DNA of 64,000 nt, from the NCBI RefSeq assembly GCF_018252635.1, contig NZ_JAGTXM010000006.1, forward strand, positions 124,001 to 188,000, written 5' to 3'. A program made the translations under genes and the position numbers. Positions 55,117 to 63,375 of this stretch are shown one piece after another (position 1 is the stretch's first letter; each line of letters begins with the position of its first letter). This DNA is from Citrobacter amalonaticus. Its GTDB lineage: Bacteria > Pseudomonadota > Gammaproteobacteria > Enterobacterales > Enterobacteriaceae. Under the pieces are notes generated by a model. The model was given only the letters and a program-made list of their open reading frames with translations, was not told the origin of the DNA and did not search any database.

Positions 55117-56046
55117 TTGATGAATTATTCACTGCGTCAATTACGTGTGTTTGTCACTGTTGCTCAGGAGCGAAGTTTCAGCCGGGCCGGTGAGTGTATT
55201 GGTCTGAGTCAATCGGCAGTCAGTCACAGTATCAAAGAACTGGAGCGTCAGACAGGGGTGAAACTACTGGACCGCACGACGCGTGAAGTTGTGCTGACGG
55301 ATGCCGGGCAACAGTTGGCGGGCCGCCTGGAGCGACTGCTGGATGAACTGCACATCACGTTGCGGGAAGCGGGTAGGGTGGGCACGCAACTCGCCGGTAC
55401 TGTCCGCGTGGCGGCAAGCCAGACTATCTCCGCCCACCTCATTCCGCAGTGCATTGCGCAAAGCAATCAGCGTTATCCGGCGATTGACTTTGTTCTGCAC
55501 GATCGACCACAGCAGTGGGTACTGGAGAGTATCCGCCAGGGGGAAGTGGATTTTGGTATTGTGATTGATCCCGGAGCGGTGAGCGATTTGCAGTGCGAAG
55601 CGATACTCTCCGAACCCTTTCTTCTGCTCTGCCATCAGGCGCATCTGCTGGCGCAACAGGAGTGGGTGAGCTGGCAGGATCTCCGGCAGGAACGACTGGT
55701 GTTGCAGGATTACGCTTCGGGGAGCCGGCCTCTCATTGATGCGGCGCTCGCGCACTTTGCGATAGAAGCCAATATTGTGCAGGAAATTGGTCATCCGGCA
55801 ACGCTGTTTCCGATGGTAGAAGCGGGGATAGGCATTAGCATTCTGCCTGCGCTGGCCTTACCGTTGCCGCAGGGGAGTCATTTACAGGTAAAACGACTGA
55901 CGCCAGTGGTGGAACGACAGCTGATGCTGGCGCGGCGCAAAAACCGCTCGTTGTCGACAGCAGCCCAGGCGCTGTGGGAGGTCGTCCGCACCCAGGCAAA
56001 TGTATTAACGAATTTACGTGAACAGGATCCGCTCTATCAGATATAG
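55117..56046 (+). CDS. yfeR: LysR-type regulator YfeR
   Basis: 309 residues. The winged helix-turn-helix is at the N-terminus ([20 protein letters not shown], then [16 protein letters not shown]), followed by a substrate-binding domain from about 90. In Salmonella YfeR has been linked to osmolarity and to control of yfeH. The first Met pair leaves the exact start open by one codon. The 3' end overlaps the convergent FlxA-like gene by ten bases. Confidence 0.93.
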   Translation: MMNYSLRQLRVFVTVAQERSFSRAGECIGLSQSAVSHSIKELERQTGVKLLDRTTREVVLTDAGQQLAGRLERLLDELHITLREAGRVGTQLAGTVRVAASQTISAHLIPQCIAQSNQRYPAIDFVLHDRPQQWVLESIRQGEVDFGIVIDPGAVSDLQCEAILSEPFLLLCHQAHLLAQQEWVSWQDLRQERLVLQDYASGSRPLIDAALAHFAIEANIVQEIGHPATLFPMVEAGIGISILPALALPLPQGSHLQVKRLTPVVERQLMLARRKNRSLSTAAQALWEVVRTQANVLTNLREQDPLYQI

Positions 56047-56375
56047 ACGTCAACCTGATGGTCATCGGAAGGATAATTAACGCCTTCCGCTTTGAGCTGT
56101 GTTTGTTCTTGCTTTTGCTGGGCCTCTTCCACCTGCTGGCGCTGTAACTGCGCCAGTTGTGCCTGCAACACTTTGATCTGAGTTTGTATCAATTCCTGCT
56201 GCTTCTGCTTCTCTTCGGCACTGCCGCTGCCGTTTGGGACGTCTTTGAGCTTCTGCGTCAGTTGGGTGATTTTCTCTGCAATCTGCGCGATTTGTGCAGA
56301 GATGCTGTTACCGGAGGCGGCTTTTGTTCCACCACCGTTTTGCACTGAAGGGGTTGAAACGTTAATTGTGGTCAT
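56037..56375 (-). CDS. FlxA-like coiled-coil protein
   Basis: 112 residues. Low-complexity Thr/Ser/Gly at the N-terminus (about 1-25) is followed by a long Gln-rich coiled coil (about 25-100, [20 protein letters not shown] and [20 protein letters not shown]). This pattern fits the FlxA-like family, which is named after a flagellar-regulon gene of a cryptic E. coli prophage. I do not know its function. No phage genes are nearby. It overlaps the 3' end of yfeR tail to tail. Confidence 0.78.
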   Translation of the reverse strand: MTTINVSTPSVQNGGGTKAASGNSISAQIAQIAEKITQLTQKLKDVPNGSGSAEEKQKQQELIQTQIKVLQAQLAQLQRQQVEEAQQKQEQTQLKAEGVNYPSDDHQVDVYI

Positions 56376-56612
56376 TGTGGTTTTCCTTTTGCCATTAAAA
56401 CTACGATATCGGCATAGCTTCGCAGACCTTCAGTACCCCCTGCCATTTCTGGCAGCGACACTTTTTTTCTTCCAACGGTTTTGATTCGCTATATCAATAC
56501 ATATTTACTATCGATCGGCAGGGAAAACTGTATTGGTAATCGATTGCGTACTCTCGCTATAACCATAACTTCCCTCACTCAATGAGTGATTAGCCGATTA
56601 TAAGGACATCTC

Positions 56613-57446
56613 ATGACCGACTCCCACTTTTCCCAGAATCCCTGGAACAGCGCTGATATTATTCGCGGTTACAAACCTGACTTCACGCCGCGCGTGGCCT
56701 TTATTCTTGGATCGGGTTTAGGCGCGCTCGCTGAGCAGATAGAAGATGCGGTGGCGATTTCCTACGAGAAGCTGCCGGGTTTCCCGGTCAGTACCGTTCA
56801 CGGGCATGCCGGTGAGTTAGTGCTCGGTCATCTGGCCGGGGTTCCGGTCGCCTGTATGAAAGGGCGCGGGCACTTCTACGAAGGACGCGGCATGACCGTG
56901 ATGACCGACGCCATTCGCACGATGAAGCTGCTGGGCTGCGAACTGCTGTTCTGCACCAACGCGGCGGGTTCTCTGCGTCCGGAAGTGGGGCCGGGCAGCC
57001 TGGTTGCCCTGAGCGACCATATTAACACCATGCCGGGAACGCCAATGGTTGGCCCGAACGACGAACGCTTTGGCGAACGTTTCTTCTCGCTGGCTAATGC
57101 CTATGATGCCGATTATCGTGCGGTTTTACAGATCGTTGCCGACGACGAGGGCTTCACGCTGAGCGAAGGCGTCTTTGTTTCTTATCCTGGACCCAACTTT
57201 GAAACGGCCGCGGAGATCCGCATGATGCAAATTATCGGCGGCGATGTGGTGGGGATGTCGGTGGTGCCTGAAGTCATTACCGCCCGTCATTGCGGACTGA
57301 AAGTGGTTGCCGTGTCGGCAATCACCAATCTGGCGGAAGGACTGGGCGATGTAAAACTCTCTCATGCGCAGACTCTGGCTGCCGCTGAACTTTCCCGGCA
57401 GAACTTTATCAACTTGATTTGCGGGTTCCTGCGCAAACTGGCCTGA
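56613..57446 (+). CDS. xapA: Xanthosine phosphorylase (purine nucleoside phosphorylase II)
   Basis: 277 residues. It phosphorolyses xanthosine, inosine and guanosine. PNP-family motifs are FILGSGLGALAEQIE, FPVSTVHGHAGELVLG, CTNAAGSLRPEVGPG and YPGPNFETAAEIRMM. It is the first gene of xapA-xapB, controlled in E. coli by XapR with xanthosine. Confidence 0.96.
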   Translation: MTDSHFSQNPWNSADIIRGYKPDFTPRVAFILGSGLGALAEQIEDAVAISYEKLPGFPVSTVHGHAGELVLGHLAGVPVACMKGRGHFYEGRGMTVMTDAIRTMKLLGCELLFCTNAAGSLRPEVGPGSLVALSDHINTMPGTPMVGPNDERFGERFFSLANAYDADYRAVLQIVADDEGFTLSEGVFVSYPGPNFETAAEIRMMQIIGGDVVGMSVVPEVITARHCGLKVVAVSAITNLAEGLGDVKLSHAQTLAAAELSRQNFINLICGFLRKLA

Positions 57447-57460
57447 GACAAATAATGATG

Positions 57461-57480
57461 ACCCCGCTTGCCAGCGGGGT
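57461..57480 (+). promoter_or_regulatory. Intercistronic hairpin between xapA and xapB
   Basis: An 8-bp stem ACCCCGCT/AGCGGGGT with loop TGCC sits in the 61-bp gap and is followed by TCGTACT, not a T-run. It more likely protects xapA mRNA or partly attenuates xapB than fully terminates. Confidence 0.55.
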
Positions 57481-57507
57481 TCGTACTCTACGGCAAGGAA
57501 GAGAAAA

Positions 57508-58764
57508 ATGGGTATTGCGTCCCGATTAAAGATCATGTCGTTTATGCAATATTTTATCTGGGGAAGCTGGCTGGTGACCCTGGGCTCATACATGATTAAC
57601 ACCCTTCATTTTACCGGCGCCAACGTGGGGATGATATACAGCTCAAAAGGGCTGGCGGCGATTGTTATGCCCGGAATTATGGGGATTATTGCTGACAAAT
57701 GGCTGCGGGCAGAACGCGCTTATATGCTCTGTCATCTGATCTGCGCGGGCGTATTGCTGTATGCGACCACGGTGACCGACCCGGACACGATGTTCTGGGT
57801 GATGTTGATCAACGCGATGGCTTTCATGCCGACCATTTCGCTCTCGAACAGCGTCTCCTACTCCTGCCTGGCGCAGACGGGACAAGATCCGGTAAGCGCA
57901 TTTCCTCCAATCCGCGTTTTTGGCACGATTGGTTTTATCGTTGCGATGTGGACCGTCAGTCTGATGGGACTGGAGCTGAGCAGCGCGCAGCTGTACATTG
58001 CGTCCGGCGCGTCGCTGCTGTTGGCGCTCTATGCGCTCACGCTGCCGAAAATTCCGGTGGCCGAGAAGAAAGCGAGTGCATCGTTCGCCAGTAAGCTGGG
58101 GCTGGACGCGTTCGTGCTGTTTAAAAATGCGCGGATGGCGATTTTCTTTCTGTTTGCCATGATGCTGGGAGCGGTGCTGCAAATTACCAACGTTTTCGGC
58201 AATCCCTTCCTGCACGACTTTGCCCGCGATCCGCAATTTGCCGACAGCTTTGTGGTGAAATACCCGTCCATCTTACTGTCCGTCTCGCAGATGGCTGAAG
58301 TGGGCTTTATTCTGACCATCCCGTTCTTCCTCAAACGTTTTGGTATCAAAACGGTCATGCTGATGAGCATGCTGGCGTGGACATTGCGCTTTGGTTTCTT
58401 TGCCTTTGGCGATCCGTCGCCGTTCGGTTTTGTCCTGCTACTGCTGTCGATGATTGTCTACGGCTGCGCATTCGACTTCTTCAATATCTCCGGCTCTGTC
58501 TTCGTTGAGCAAGAGGTGGAATCACGGATCCGTGCCAGCGCGCAGGGGCTGTTTATGACGATGGTCAACGGCGTCGGGGCGTGGGTGGGTTCTATCCTGA
58601 GCGGTATGGCGGTGGATTACTTCTCTGTGGATGGAGTGAAGGACTGGCAAACCATCTGGCTGGTCTTTGCGGCCTATGCCCTGGCGCTGGCGGTGATTTT
58701 CGCGCTGTTCTTTAAGTACAAACATGAGCCTGAAAAACTGGCACAGCGCTCGCTGGCTCGTTAA
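57508..58764 (+). CDS. xapB: Xanthosine permease XapB
   Basis: A 418-residue nucleoside:proton symporter with about twelve membrane segments (NHS family, like NupG). The start SRLKIMSFMQYFIWGSWLVT and the end FALFFKYKHEPEKLAQRSLAR are characteristic. It imports xanthosine for XapA. Confidence 0.95.
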   Translation: MGIASRLKIMSFMQYFIWGSWLVTLGSYMINTLHFTGANVGMIYSSKGLAAIVMPGIMGIIADKWLRAERAYMLCHLICAGVLLYATTVTDPDTMFWVMLINAMAFMPTISLSNSVSYSCLAQTGQDPVSAFPPIRVFGTIGFIVAMWTVSLMGLELSSAQLYIASGASLLLALYALTLPKIPVAEKKASASFASKLGLDAFVLFKNARMAIFFLFAMMLGAVLQITNVFGNPFLHDFARDPQFADSFVVKYPSILLSVSQMAEVGFILTIPFFLKRFGIKTVMLMSMLAWTLRFGFFAFGDPSPFGFVLLLLSMIVYGCAFDFFNISGSVFVEQEVESRIRASAQGLFMTMVNGVGAWVGSILSGMAVDYFSVDGVKDWQTIWLVFAAYALALAVIFALFFKYKHEPEKLAQRSLAR

Positions 58765-58861
58765 GCTCTGTTTGTGGCGGGCGTTTGTTGCCCGCCGTTC
58801 CTGTTCTGTGATGCATTGTGGTAATTTGGCGCATTCTTTTCCCCTCTGGAGCGCCTTACCC

Positions 58862-59746
58862 ATGGAACGCACGCATCGTATCGATCTCAAGCTACTGCGT
58901 TATTTTCTTGCTGTTGCAGAAGAGTTGCATTTTGGACGCGCCGCCGCTCGTCTGAATATGTCGCAGCCTCCATTGAGTACTCATATTAAGGAGCTGGAGC
59001 AGGAGCTCGGCACGCTGTTGTTCATCCGTCATTCACGCAGCGTCGCGTTGACCCACGCGGGGAAAATCCTGATGGAGGAGTCACGACGTCTGCTCTCCAG
59101 CGCCAATCAGGTGTTGGCGCGGGTCGAACAGATCGGGCGCGGTGAGGCAGGGCGGATCGAACTGGGGGTGATCGGCACCGCGATGTGGGGAAAAATGCGT
59201 CCGGTGATGCGTCGATTCCTGAAGATGAACCCTAATGTTGAGGTGATGTTTCGCGAGAATATGCCCGCGATGCAAATGGCCATGCTGGAGCGACGTGAAC
59301 TGGATGCCGGCGTCTGGCGAATGGCGATTGAGCCTGCGCCTGGATTTACCAGCCTGCGACTACATGAATCCTCATTTCTGGTGGCGATGCCGGAAGAGCA
59401 TCCGCTGACTGCCCGTGAGGCCGTGCCGTTAGAAGCATTGCGTAACGAATACTTCGTCACCATGCCTTCCATTCACACCGACTGGGCTTTCCTGCAACGT
59501 GTTTGCCAGAGCGCGGGGTTCTCTCCGATGATCATTCGCGAAGTGATGGAGCCACAAACGGTACTGGCGATGATCAGTATGGGGATTGGCATTACGCTGA
59601 TTGCCGATAGCTATGCGCAGATGAACTGGCCGGGAGTGGTATTTCGCCCGTTAGAAGAGCGTATTCCGGCAGATTTGTACATTGTCTATGACCAGCAGCA
59701 GGCGACACCCGCACTGGAGACGTTGATCTCGTCATTGATAGCATGA
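58862..59746 (+). CDS. xapR: LysR-type activator XapR
   Basis: 294 residues. The N-terminal winged helix is at residues 5-65 (YFLAVAEELHFGRAAARLNM and SQPPLSTHIKELEQEL), and the effector domain follows. In E. coli it activates xapAB in response to xanthosine. The ATG at 58862 (MERTHRIDLKLLRYF) matches the family. An upstream in-frame start inside xapB would add 46 residues and was rejected. A GGCGGGC/GCCCGCC hairpin (58776-58796) lies in the gap after xapB. Confidence 0.94.
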   Translation: MERTHRIDLKLLRYFLAVAEELHFGRAAARLNMSQPPLSTHIKELEQELGTLLFIRHSRSVALTHAGKILMEESRRLLSSANQVLARVEQIGRGEAGRIELGVIGTAMWGKMRPVMRRFLKMNPNVEVMFRENMPAMQMAMLERRELDAGVWRMAIEPAPGFTSLRLHESSFLVAMPEEHPLTAREAVPLEALRNEYFVTMPSIHTDWAFLQRVCQSAGFSPMIIREVMEPQTVLAMISMGIGITLIADSYAQMNWPGVVFRPLEERIPADLYIVYDQQQATPALETLISSLIA

Positions 59747-59758
59747 CGAGAGATGAAT

Positions 59759-59793
59759 TGCCGGATGGCGACTGACGTCTTATCCGGCCTACG
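59759..59793. repeat. REP unit abutting the broken tRNA-Lys gene
   Basis: TGCCGGATGGCGACTGACG to CTTATCCGGCCTAC forms a hairpin and ends only four bases from the CCA end of the lysine tRNA remnant. No intrinsic terminator for the tRNA operon is visible between them, so this REP may take that place. Confidence 0.82.
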
Positions 59794-59797
59794 CGAC

Positions 59798-59964
59798 TGG
59801 TGGGTCGTGCAGGATGACTCGCTTCGCTCGCCCTTCGGGCCGTCGCCGCAGGCGGCTCCGTTGTCTCACTTCGTTCGACCCGAACCTGCTGCAGGTTCGA
59901 ATCGTCACATTCAGCGCATAGCAAAAAGGAAAGTCAACTGCTCTACCAACTGAGCTAACGACCC
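59798..59964 (-). pseudogene. lysV: Interrupted tRNA-Lys gene
   Basis: Read on the minus strand, the first 35 bases (59964-59930) match a tRNA-Lys through the first two anticodon bases, with the D-arm intact. The last 18 bases (59815-59798) match its 3' end including CCA. Between them, the anticodon 3' side, anticodon stem and variable loop are replaced by about 40 unrelated bases (59890-59929). A further insert of about 65 bases (59816-59880) splits the T-loop. The total is 167 bases instead of 76. The anticodon third base is C instead of T, so no lysine tRNA can form unless the insert is removed. Position as fourth gene of a valU-valX-valY-lysV operon supports the assignment. Confidence 0.9.
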
Positions 59965-59968
59965 GAAG

Positions 59969-60044
59969 TGGTGGGTGATGACGGGATCGAACCGCCGACC
60001 CCCTCCTTGTAAGGGAGGTGCTCTCCCAGCTGAGCTAATCACCC
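59969..60044 (-). tRNA. valY: tRNA-Val (TAC)
   Basis: A 76-base gene with encoded CCA. It starts GGGTGATTAGCTCAG, has the anticodon loop CTTACAA with anticodon TAC, and the T-arm GGCGGTTCGATCCCGTC. It is the third valine copy in transcription order, four bases before the tRNA-Lys remnant, and identical to the other two copies. Confidence 0.98.
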
Positions 60045-60085
60045 ACTTCGGTACTTCACAATAAGAAATTTAGCTGGTGAGAAAG

Positions 60086-60161
60086 TGGTGGGTGATGACG
60101 GGATCGAACCGCCGACCCCCTCCTTGTAAGGGAGGTGCTCTCCCAGCTGAGCTAATCACCC
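60086..60161 (-). tRNA. valX: tRNA-Val (TAC)
   Basis: The second of three identical 76-base tRNA-Val genes with encoded CCA and anticodon TAC. The spacers to its neighbours are 41 and 44 bases, as in a processed polycistronic tRNA transcript. Confidence 0.98.
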
Positions 60162-60205
60162 ACTTCTCAATTTCTTATCACACGGCGGAGACTACATAAA
60201 GTAGT

Positions 60206-60281
60206 TGGTGGGTGATGACGGGATCGAACCGCCGACCCCCTCCTTGTAAGGGAGGTGCTCTCCCAGCTGAGCTAATCACCC
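60206..60281 (-). tRNA. valU: tRNA-Val (TAC)
   Basis: The first gene of the tRNA operon in transcription order. It is a 76-base gene with the same sequence as valX and valY. A strong promoter lies 18-45 bases upstream of its 5' end. Confidence 0.98.
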
Positions 60282-60298
60282 CCGCTGTGTGGAGTCGC

Positions 60299-60326
60299 AT
60301 TATAGGGAGAGTTGAAAATGAGTCAA
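60299..60326 (-). promoter_or_regulatory. Promoter of the valU tRNA operon
   Basis: On the minus strand, TTGACT (60326-60321) and a perfect TATAAT (60304-60299) are separated by 16 bases. They are followed by the GC-rich discriminator GCGACTCC, typical of stringently controlled stable-RNA promoters. Divergent gltX starts 213 bases away. Confidence 0.88.
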
Positions 60327-60539
60327 CGCCTTTTCTAAAGAAATTGTTTGTTCGTCGTAATTTTAAGCAAAACGATCGCGAAACGGTCTCTGGCGCATGA
60401 TTTCTAAACAAAAACGGTTCTGCACGGCGTTTACCCGGTAACAACATTGAGGATTTACCTCACAGTGATAGAATATCGGCCATTCTATTTTTCCCGGATT
60501 TGCCGGTTGTCGGCATCTTTATAAACGTAAGGCCATTTC

Positions 60540-61955
60540 ATGAAAATCAAAACTCGCTTCGCGCCAAGCCCGACAGGCTATCTGCATGTCGGTGGTGCGC
60601 GTACTGCTCTCTATTCCTGGCTTTTTGCACGTAATCACGGCGGTGAGTTTGTGCTGCGTATTGAAGACACCGATCTCGAACGCTCTACGCCAGAAGCTAT
60701 CGAAGCCATTATGGACGGTATGAACTGGCTGAGCCTGGAGTGGGACGAAGGTCCGTATTTCCAGACTAAACGTTTTGATCGTTACAATGCCGTGATTGAT
60801 GAGATGCTGGAAGCGGGTACGGCCTATAAGTGCTACTGCTCCAAAGAGCGCCTGGACGCCCTGCGTGAAGAGCAGATGGCGAAGGGTGAAAAACCGCGCT
60901 ATGACGGTCGTTGCCGTCATGGTCATGAACATCACGCTGATGATGAGCCTTGCGTTGTCCGTTTTGCCAACCCGCAGGACGGCTCTGTCATTTTTGACGA
61001 TCAGATCCGTGGCCCGATCGAATTCAGCAATCAGGAGCTGGACGATCTGATCATCCGCCGCACCGACGGTTCTCCAACCTATAACTTTTGTGTGGTGGTG
61101 GATGACTGGGATATGGCGATCACTCACGTCATTCGTGGTGAAGACCATATCAACAATACCCCGCGCCAGATCAACATCCTGAAAGCGCTGAACGCGCCGG
61201 TGCCGGTGTATGCTCACGTCTCCATGATCAACGGCGACGACGGTAAAAAGCTGTCCAAACGTCACGGCGCGGTGAGTGTGATGCAGTATCGTGATGACGG
61301 CTATCTGCCGGAAGCGCTGCTGAACTACCTGGTGCGTCTGGGCTGGTCCAGCGGCGATCAGGAGATCTTCACTCGTGAAGAGATGATTAAGCTGTTCTCC
61401 CTTGGTGCGGTCAGCAAATCCGCCAGTGCGTTCAACACGGAAAAACTGCAGTGGTTGAACCATCACTACATTAACTCGCTGGCACCGGAGTATGTGGCAA
61501 CGCATCTGCAGTGGCACATCGAGCAGGAAAACATCGACACCCGTAACGGCCCGGCGCTGGCTGAGCTGGTGAAACTGCTGGGCGAGCGCTGTAAAACTCT
61601 GAAAGAAATGGCGCAGAGCTGCCGTTACTTCTACGAAGACTTTGCCGAGTTTGATGCTGATGCCGCGAAGAAACACCTGCGTCCGGTTGCGCGTCAGCCG
61701 CTGGAAGTGGTGCGTGACAAACTGGCCGCCATTACCGAGTGGACGGCTGAAAACGTGCATCATGCTATTCAGGCAACCGCTGATGAGCTGGAAGTGGGGA
61801 TGGGTAAAGTCGGTATGCCGCTGCGTGTTGCGGTAACCGGTGCGGGTCAATCTCCTGGCTTAGACGTGACGGTACACGCGATTGGGAAAACTCGCAGCAT
61901 TGAGCGCATCAATAAAGCGCTCGCTTTTATTGCAGATCGTGAAGCGCAGCAGTAA
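60540..61955 (+). CDS. gltX: Glutamyl-tRNA synthetase
   Basis: A 471-residue class I synthetase that charges tRNA-Glu. The HIGH-type motif is [13 protein letters not shown] (9-21) and the KMSKS-type motif is KLSKRHG near 237-243. A zinc-binding Cys cluster is CYCSKE with CRHGHEHH. The start follows GTAAGGCC. Its upstream region is shared with the divergent valU tRNA operon. Confidence 0.97.
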   Translation: MKIKTRFAPSPTGYLHVGGARTALYSWLFARNHGGEFVLRIEDTDLERSTPEAIEAIMDGMNWLSLEWDEGPYFQTKRFDRYNAVIDEMLEAGTAYKCYCSKERLDALREEQMAKGEKPRYDGRCRHGHEHHADDEPCVVRFANPQDGSVIFDDQIRGPIEFSNQELDDLIIRRTDGSPTYNFCVVVDDWDMAITHVIRGEDHINNTPRQINILKALNAPVPVYAHVSMINGDDGKKLSKRHGAVSVMQYRDDGYLPEALLNYLVRLGWSSGDQEIFTREEMIKLFSLGAVSKSASAFNTEKLQWLNHHYINSLAPEYVATHLQWHIEQENIDTRNGPALAELVKLLGERCKTLKEMAQSCRYFYEDFAEFDADAAKKHLRPVARQPLEVVRDKLAAITEWTAENVHHAIQATADELEVGMGKVGMPLRVAVTGAGQSPGLDVTVHAIGKTRSIERINKALAFIADREAQQ

Positions 61956-61974
61956 GCGATTGTTGCATTAACGA

Positions 61975-62002
61975 AACGGCAGAGGAGACTCTGCCGTTTT
62001 TC
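61975..62002. terminator. Bidirectional terminator between gltX and yfeD
   Basis: A perfect 10-bp stem AAACGGCAGA/TCTGCCGTTT (61975-61984 with 61991-62000) with loop GGAGAC is followed by T residues. On the minus strand it serves yfeD, which ends seven bases away. Confidence 0.9.
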
Positions 62003-62008
62003 GTTGTG

Positions 62009-62401
62009 TTAGTCGGAATCGTTCAGACCCAGACGCGTAAGGAAACCGCGGATACCTTCACGTGACAGGAACAGGGCTAACTTTTCCTGTTCCACAGCAG
62101 ACATATTTTCTACAGCATCAATAATTTGCCGATAAGCATGGCTGCGTACGACCGGGTTATACTCGGCCAGCGACTCTTCTGCCTGATAAAATGCAGAATG
62201 GTTACGAAACGCCGGGATGTTCAGAATAAACTCGCGCACGCGTGTATCGATATGAACGAGTCTTGCCCGACCTCCTTTAACGCCTGGAAATTTTTCCGTT
62301 TCCCATTTTTGTTCACGGATCCAGCGATTCACGGTTTGCTTAGCGACACCGAGGCAGTCCGCCAGTTCTTCGGTGGTCATCTTGCTGCGTAATCTTTTCA
62401 T
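62009..62401 (-). CDS. yfeD: YfeC-like putative DNA-binding regulator YfeD
   Basis: 130 residues. The N-terminal MerR/excisionase-like helix-turn-helix is MTTEELADCLGVAKQTVNRW (8-27), followed by a basic wing (GVKGGRARLVHID). A C-terminal domain ends REGIRGFLTRLGLNDSD. It is a paralogue of YfeC, which starts two bases upstream in the same unit. The function is unknown to me. Confidence 0.92.
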   Translation of the reverse strand: MKRLRSKMTTEELADCLGVAKQTVNRWIREQKWETEKFPGVKGGRARLVHIDTRVREFILNIPAFRNHSAFYQAEESLAEYNPVVRSHAYRQIIDAVENMSAVEQEKLALFLSREGIRGFLTRLGLNDSD

Positions 62402-62402
62402 A

Positions 62403-62765
62403 TTATTTGCTATCGCGGATCCCTAAGCGTTGTAATAAACCGGTAATTCCTTCCCGCAGAAGCAAAGAGGTAAAGTGTTTTTGTTCGGCTGGCGTCATCT
62501 CTTTCACCAGCTTGATCAGCAGTGCTTCCAGCGAGGCATCGCCAGGAGGCGAGAAGGTGTCAGACAGTCCTTCCGCCGAGCGTTCTGCGCTGCGGATATA
62601 TTCACGAACCTGTTCGTTAACATGCACCAGTCGGGCTTTACCGCCCTGGACGCCTGGTTTTGGTGATGTCGCCCAACCCTCTTTTCGCACCCATTTATTG
62701 ATGGTCTGTCGGCTGTAACCTGTCAGATTCGCGAGTTCTTCTGGCGTCATCCGCTCCTTGAACAT
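62403..62765 (-). CDS. yfeC: Putative DNA-binding regulator YfeC
   Basis: 120 residues with the same layout as YfeD: helix-turn-helix MTPEELANLTGYSRQTINKW (6-25), wing GVQGGKARLVHVNEQVREYI and C-terminus REGITGLLQRLGIRDSK. The middle (about 65-85) varies between the paralogues. E. coli YfeC has been connected with control of extracellular DNA release. It is the first gene of yfeC-yfeD and diverges from the tRNA-Ala pair. Confidence 0.92.
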   Translation of the reverse strand: MFKERMTPEELANLTGYSRQTINKWVRKEGWATSPKPGVQGGKARLVHVNEQVREYIRSAERSAEGLSDTFSPPGDASLEALLIKLVKEMTPAEQKHFTSLLLREGITGLLQRLGIRDSK

Positions 62766-62925
62766 AAAGATTCCCTGAATAGTCGTGTGGTTAATTAGTG
62801 GCTCATTTTATAGCACCATTTTAGTAGAAACCGTGACGTGTTTAACTACTGAATGCGAGTTGCCACGTAATGTTCTTCATTTGTCTGCTTTTTCAACGAT
62901 CAGAATCGGCGTCTTCAATTTGCCG

Positions 62926-62954
62926 TTGACACATGCGAAGGGAATTCATATGAT
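62926..62954 (+). promoter_or_regulatory. Promoter of the tRNA-Ala pair
   Basis: TTGACA (62926-62931) and TATGAT (62949-62954) are 17 bases apart and followed by the GC-rich discriminator GCCGCCCG. The first tRNA begins 33 bases after the -10 box. Confidence 0.88.
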
Positions 62955-62986
62955 GCCGCCCGTCAACTCGACAAGCTTTACGTAAT

Positions 62987-63062
<76 letters not shown>

Positions 63063-63101
63063 AAAATTGAACCCAACAATTTTGGTACGTAAATGCATCG
63101 T

Positions 63102-63177
<76 letters not shown>

Positions 63178-63184
63178 AATTCAG

Positions 63185-63213
63185 AACCCTCGCTGCGAAG
63201 CGGGGGTTTTTTT
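63185..63213 (+). terminator. Terminator of the tRNA-Ala operon
   Basis: A 10-bp stem AACCCTCGCT/AGCGGGGGTT (63185-63194 with 63199-63208, one T-G pair) with loop GCGA is followed by a long T-run. Confidence 0.93.
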
Positions 63214-63375
63214 TATCTCTGCATACCTTCCATTTTTGTAATACAGTTGCTGATAAGCCAGAGTTTATTCGGCGAAAGCTGGGAACGGTTTCTGGTGGGT
63301 ATAGGTTTGCTTCGCGATGCGAATAAACTTATCATTTATGTGACAAATAGTTCGTTCCGTGAGAGCAGTCAATTC

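Noticed and set aside
59758-59964. Group I or group II intron in the tRNA-Lys gene
   Set aside because: The inserts total only about 105 bases and occur at two places. They are too short for a self-splicing intron core, and I see no conserved P, Q, R or S elements.
60178-60447. 89-codon minus-strand frame across the valU gene and promoter
   Set aside because: Much of it lies in tRNA sequence and in the valU promoter, so it is not a protein gene.
60519-61850. 443-codon open frame on the minus strand
   Set aside because: It is fully antisense to gltX, which is conserved to both ends and has all synthetase motifs. The frame has no recognisable domain and is explained by codon usage.
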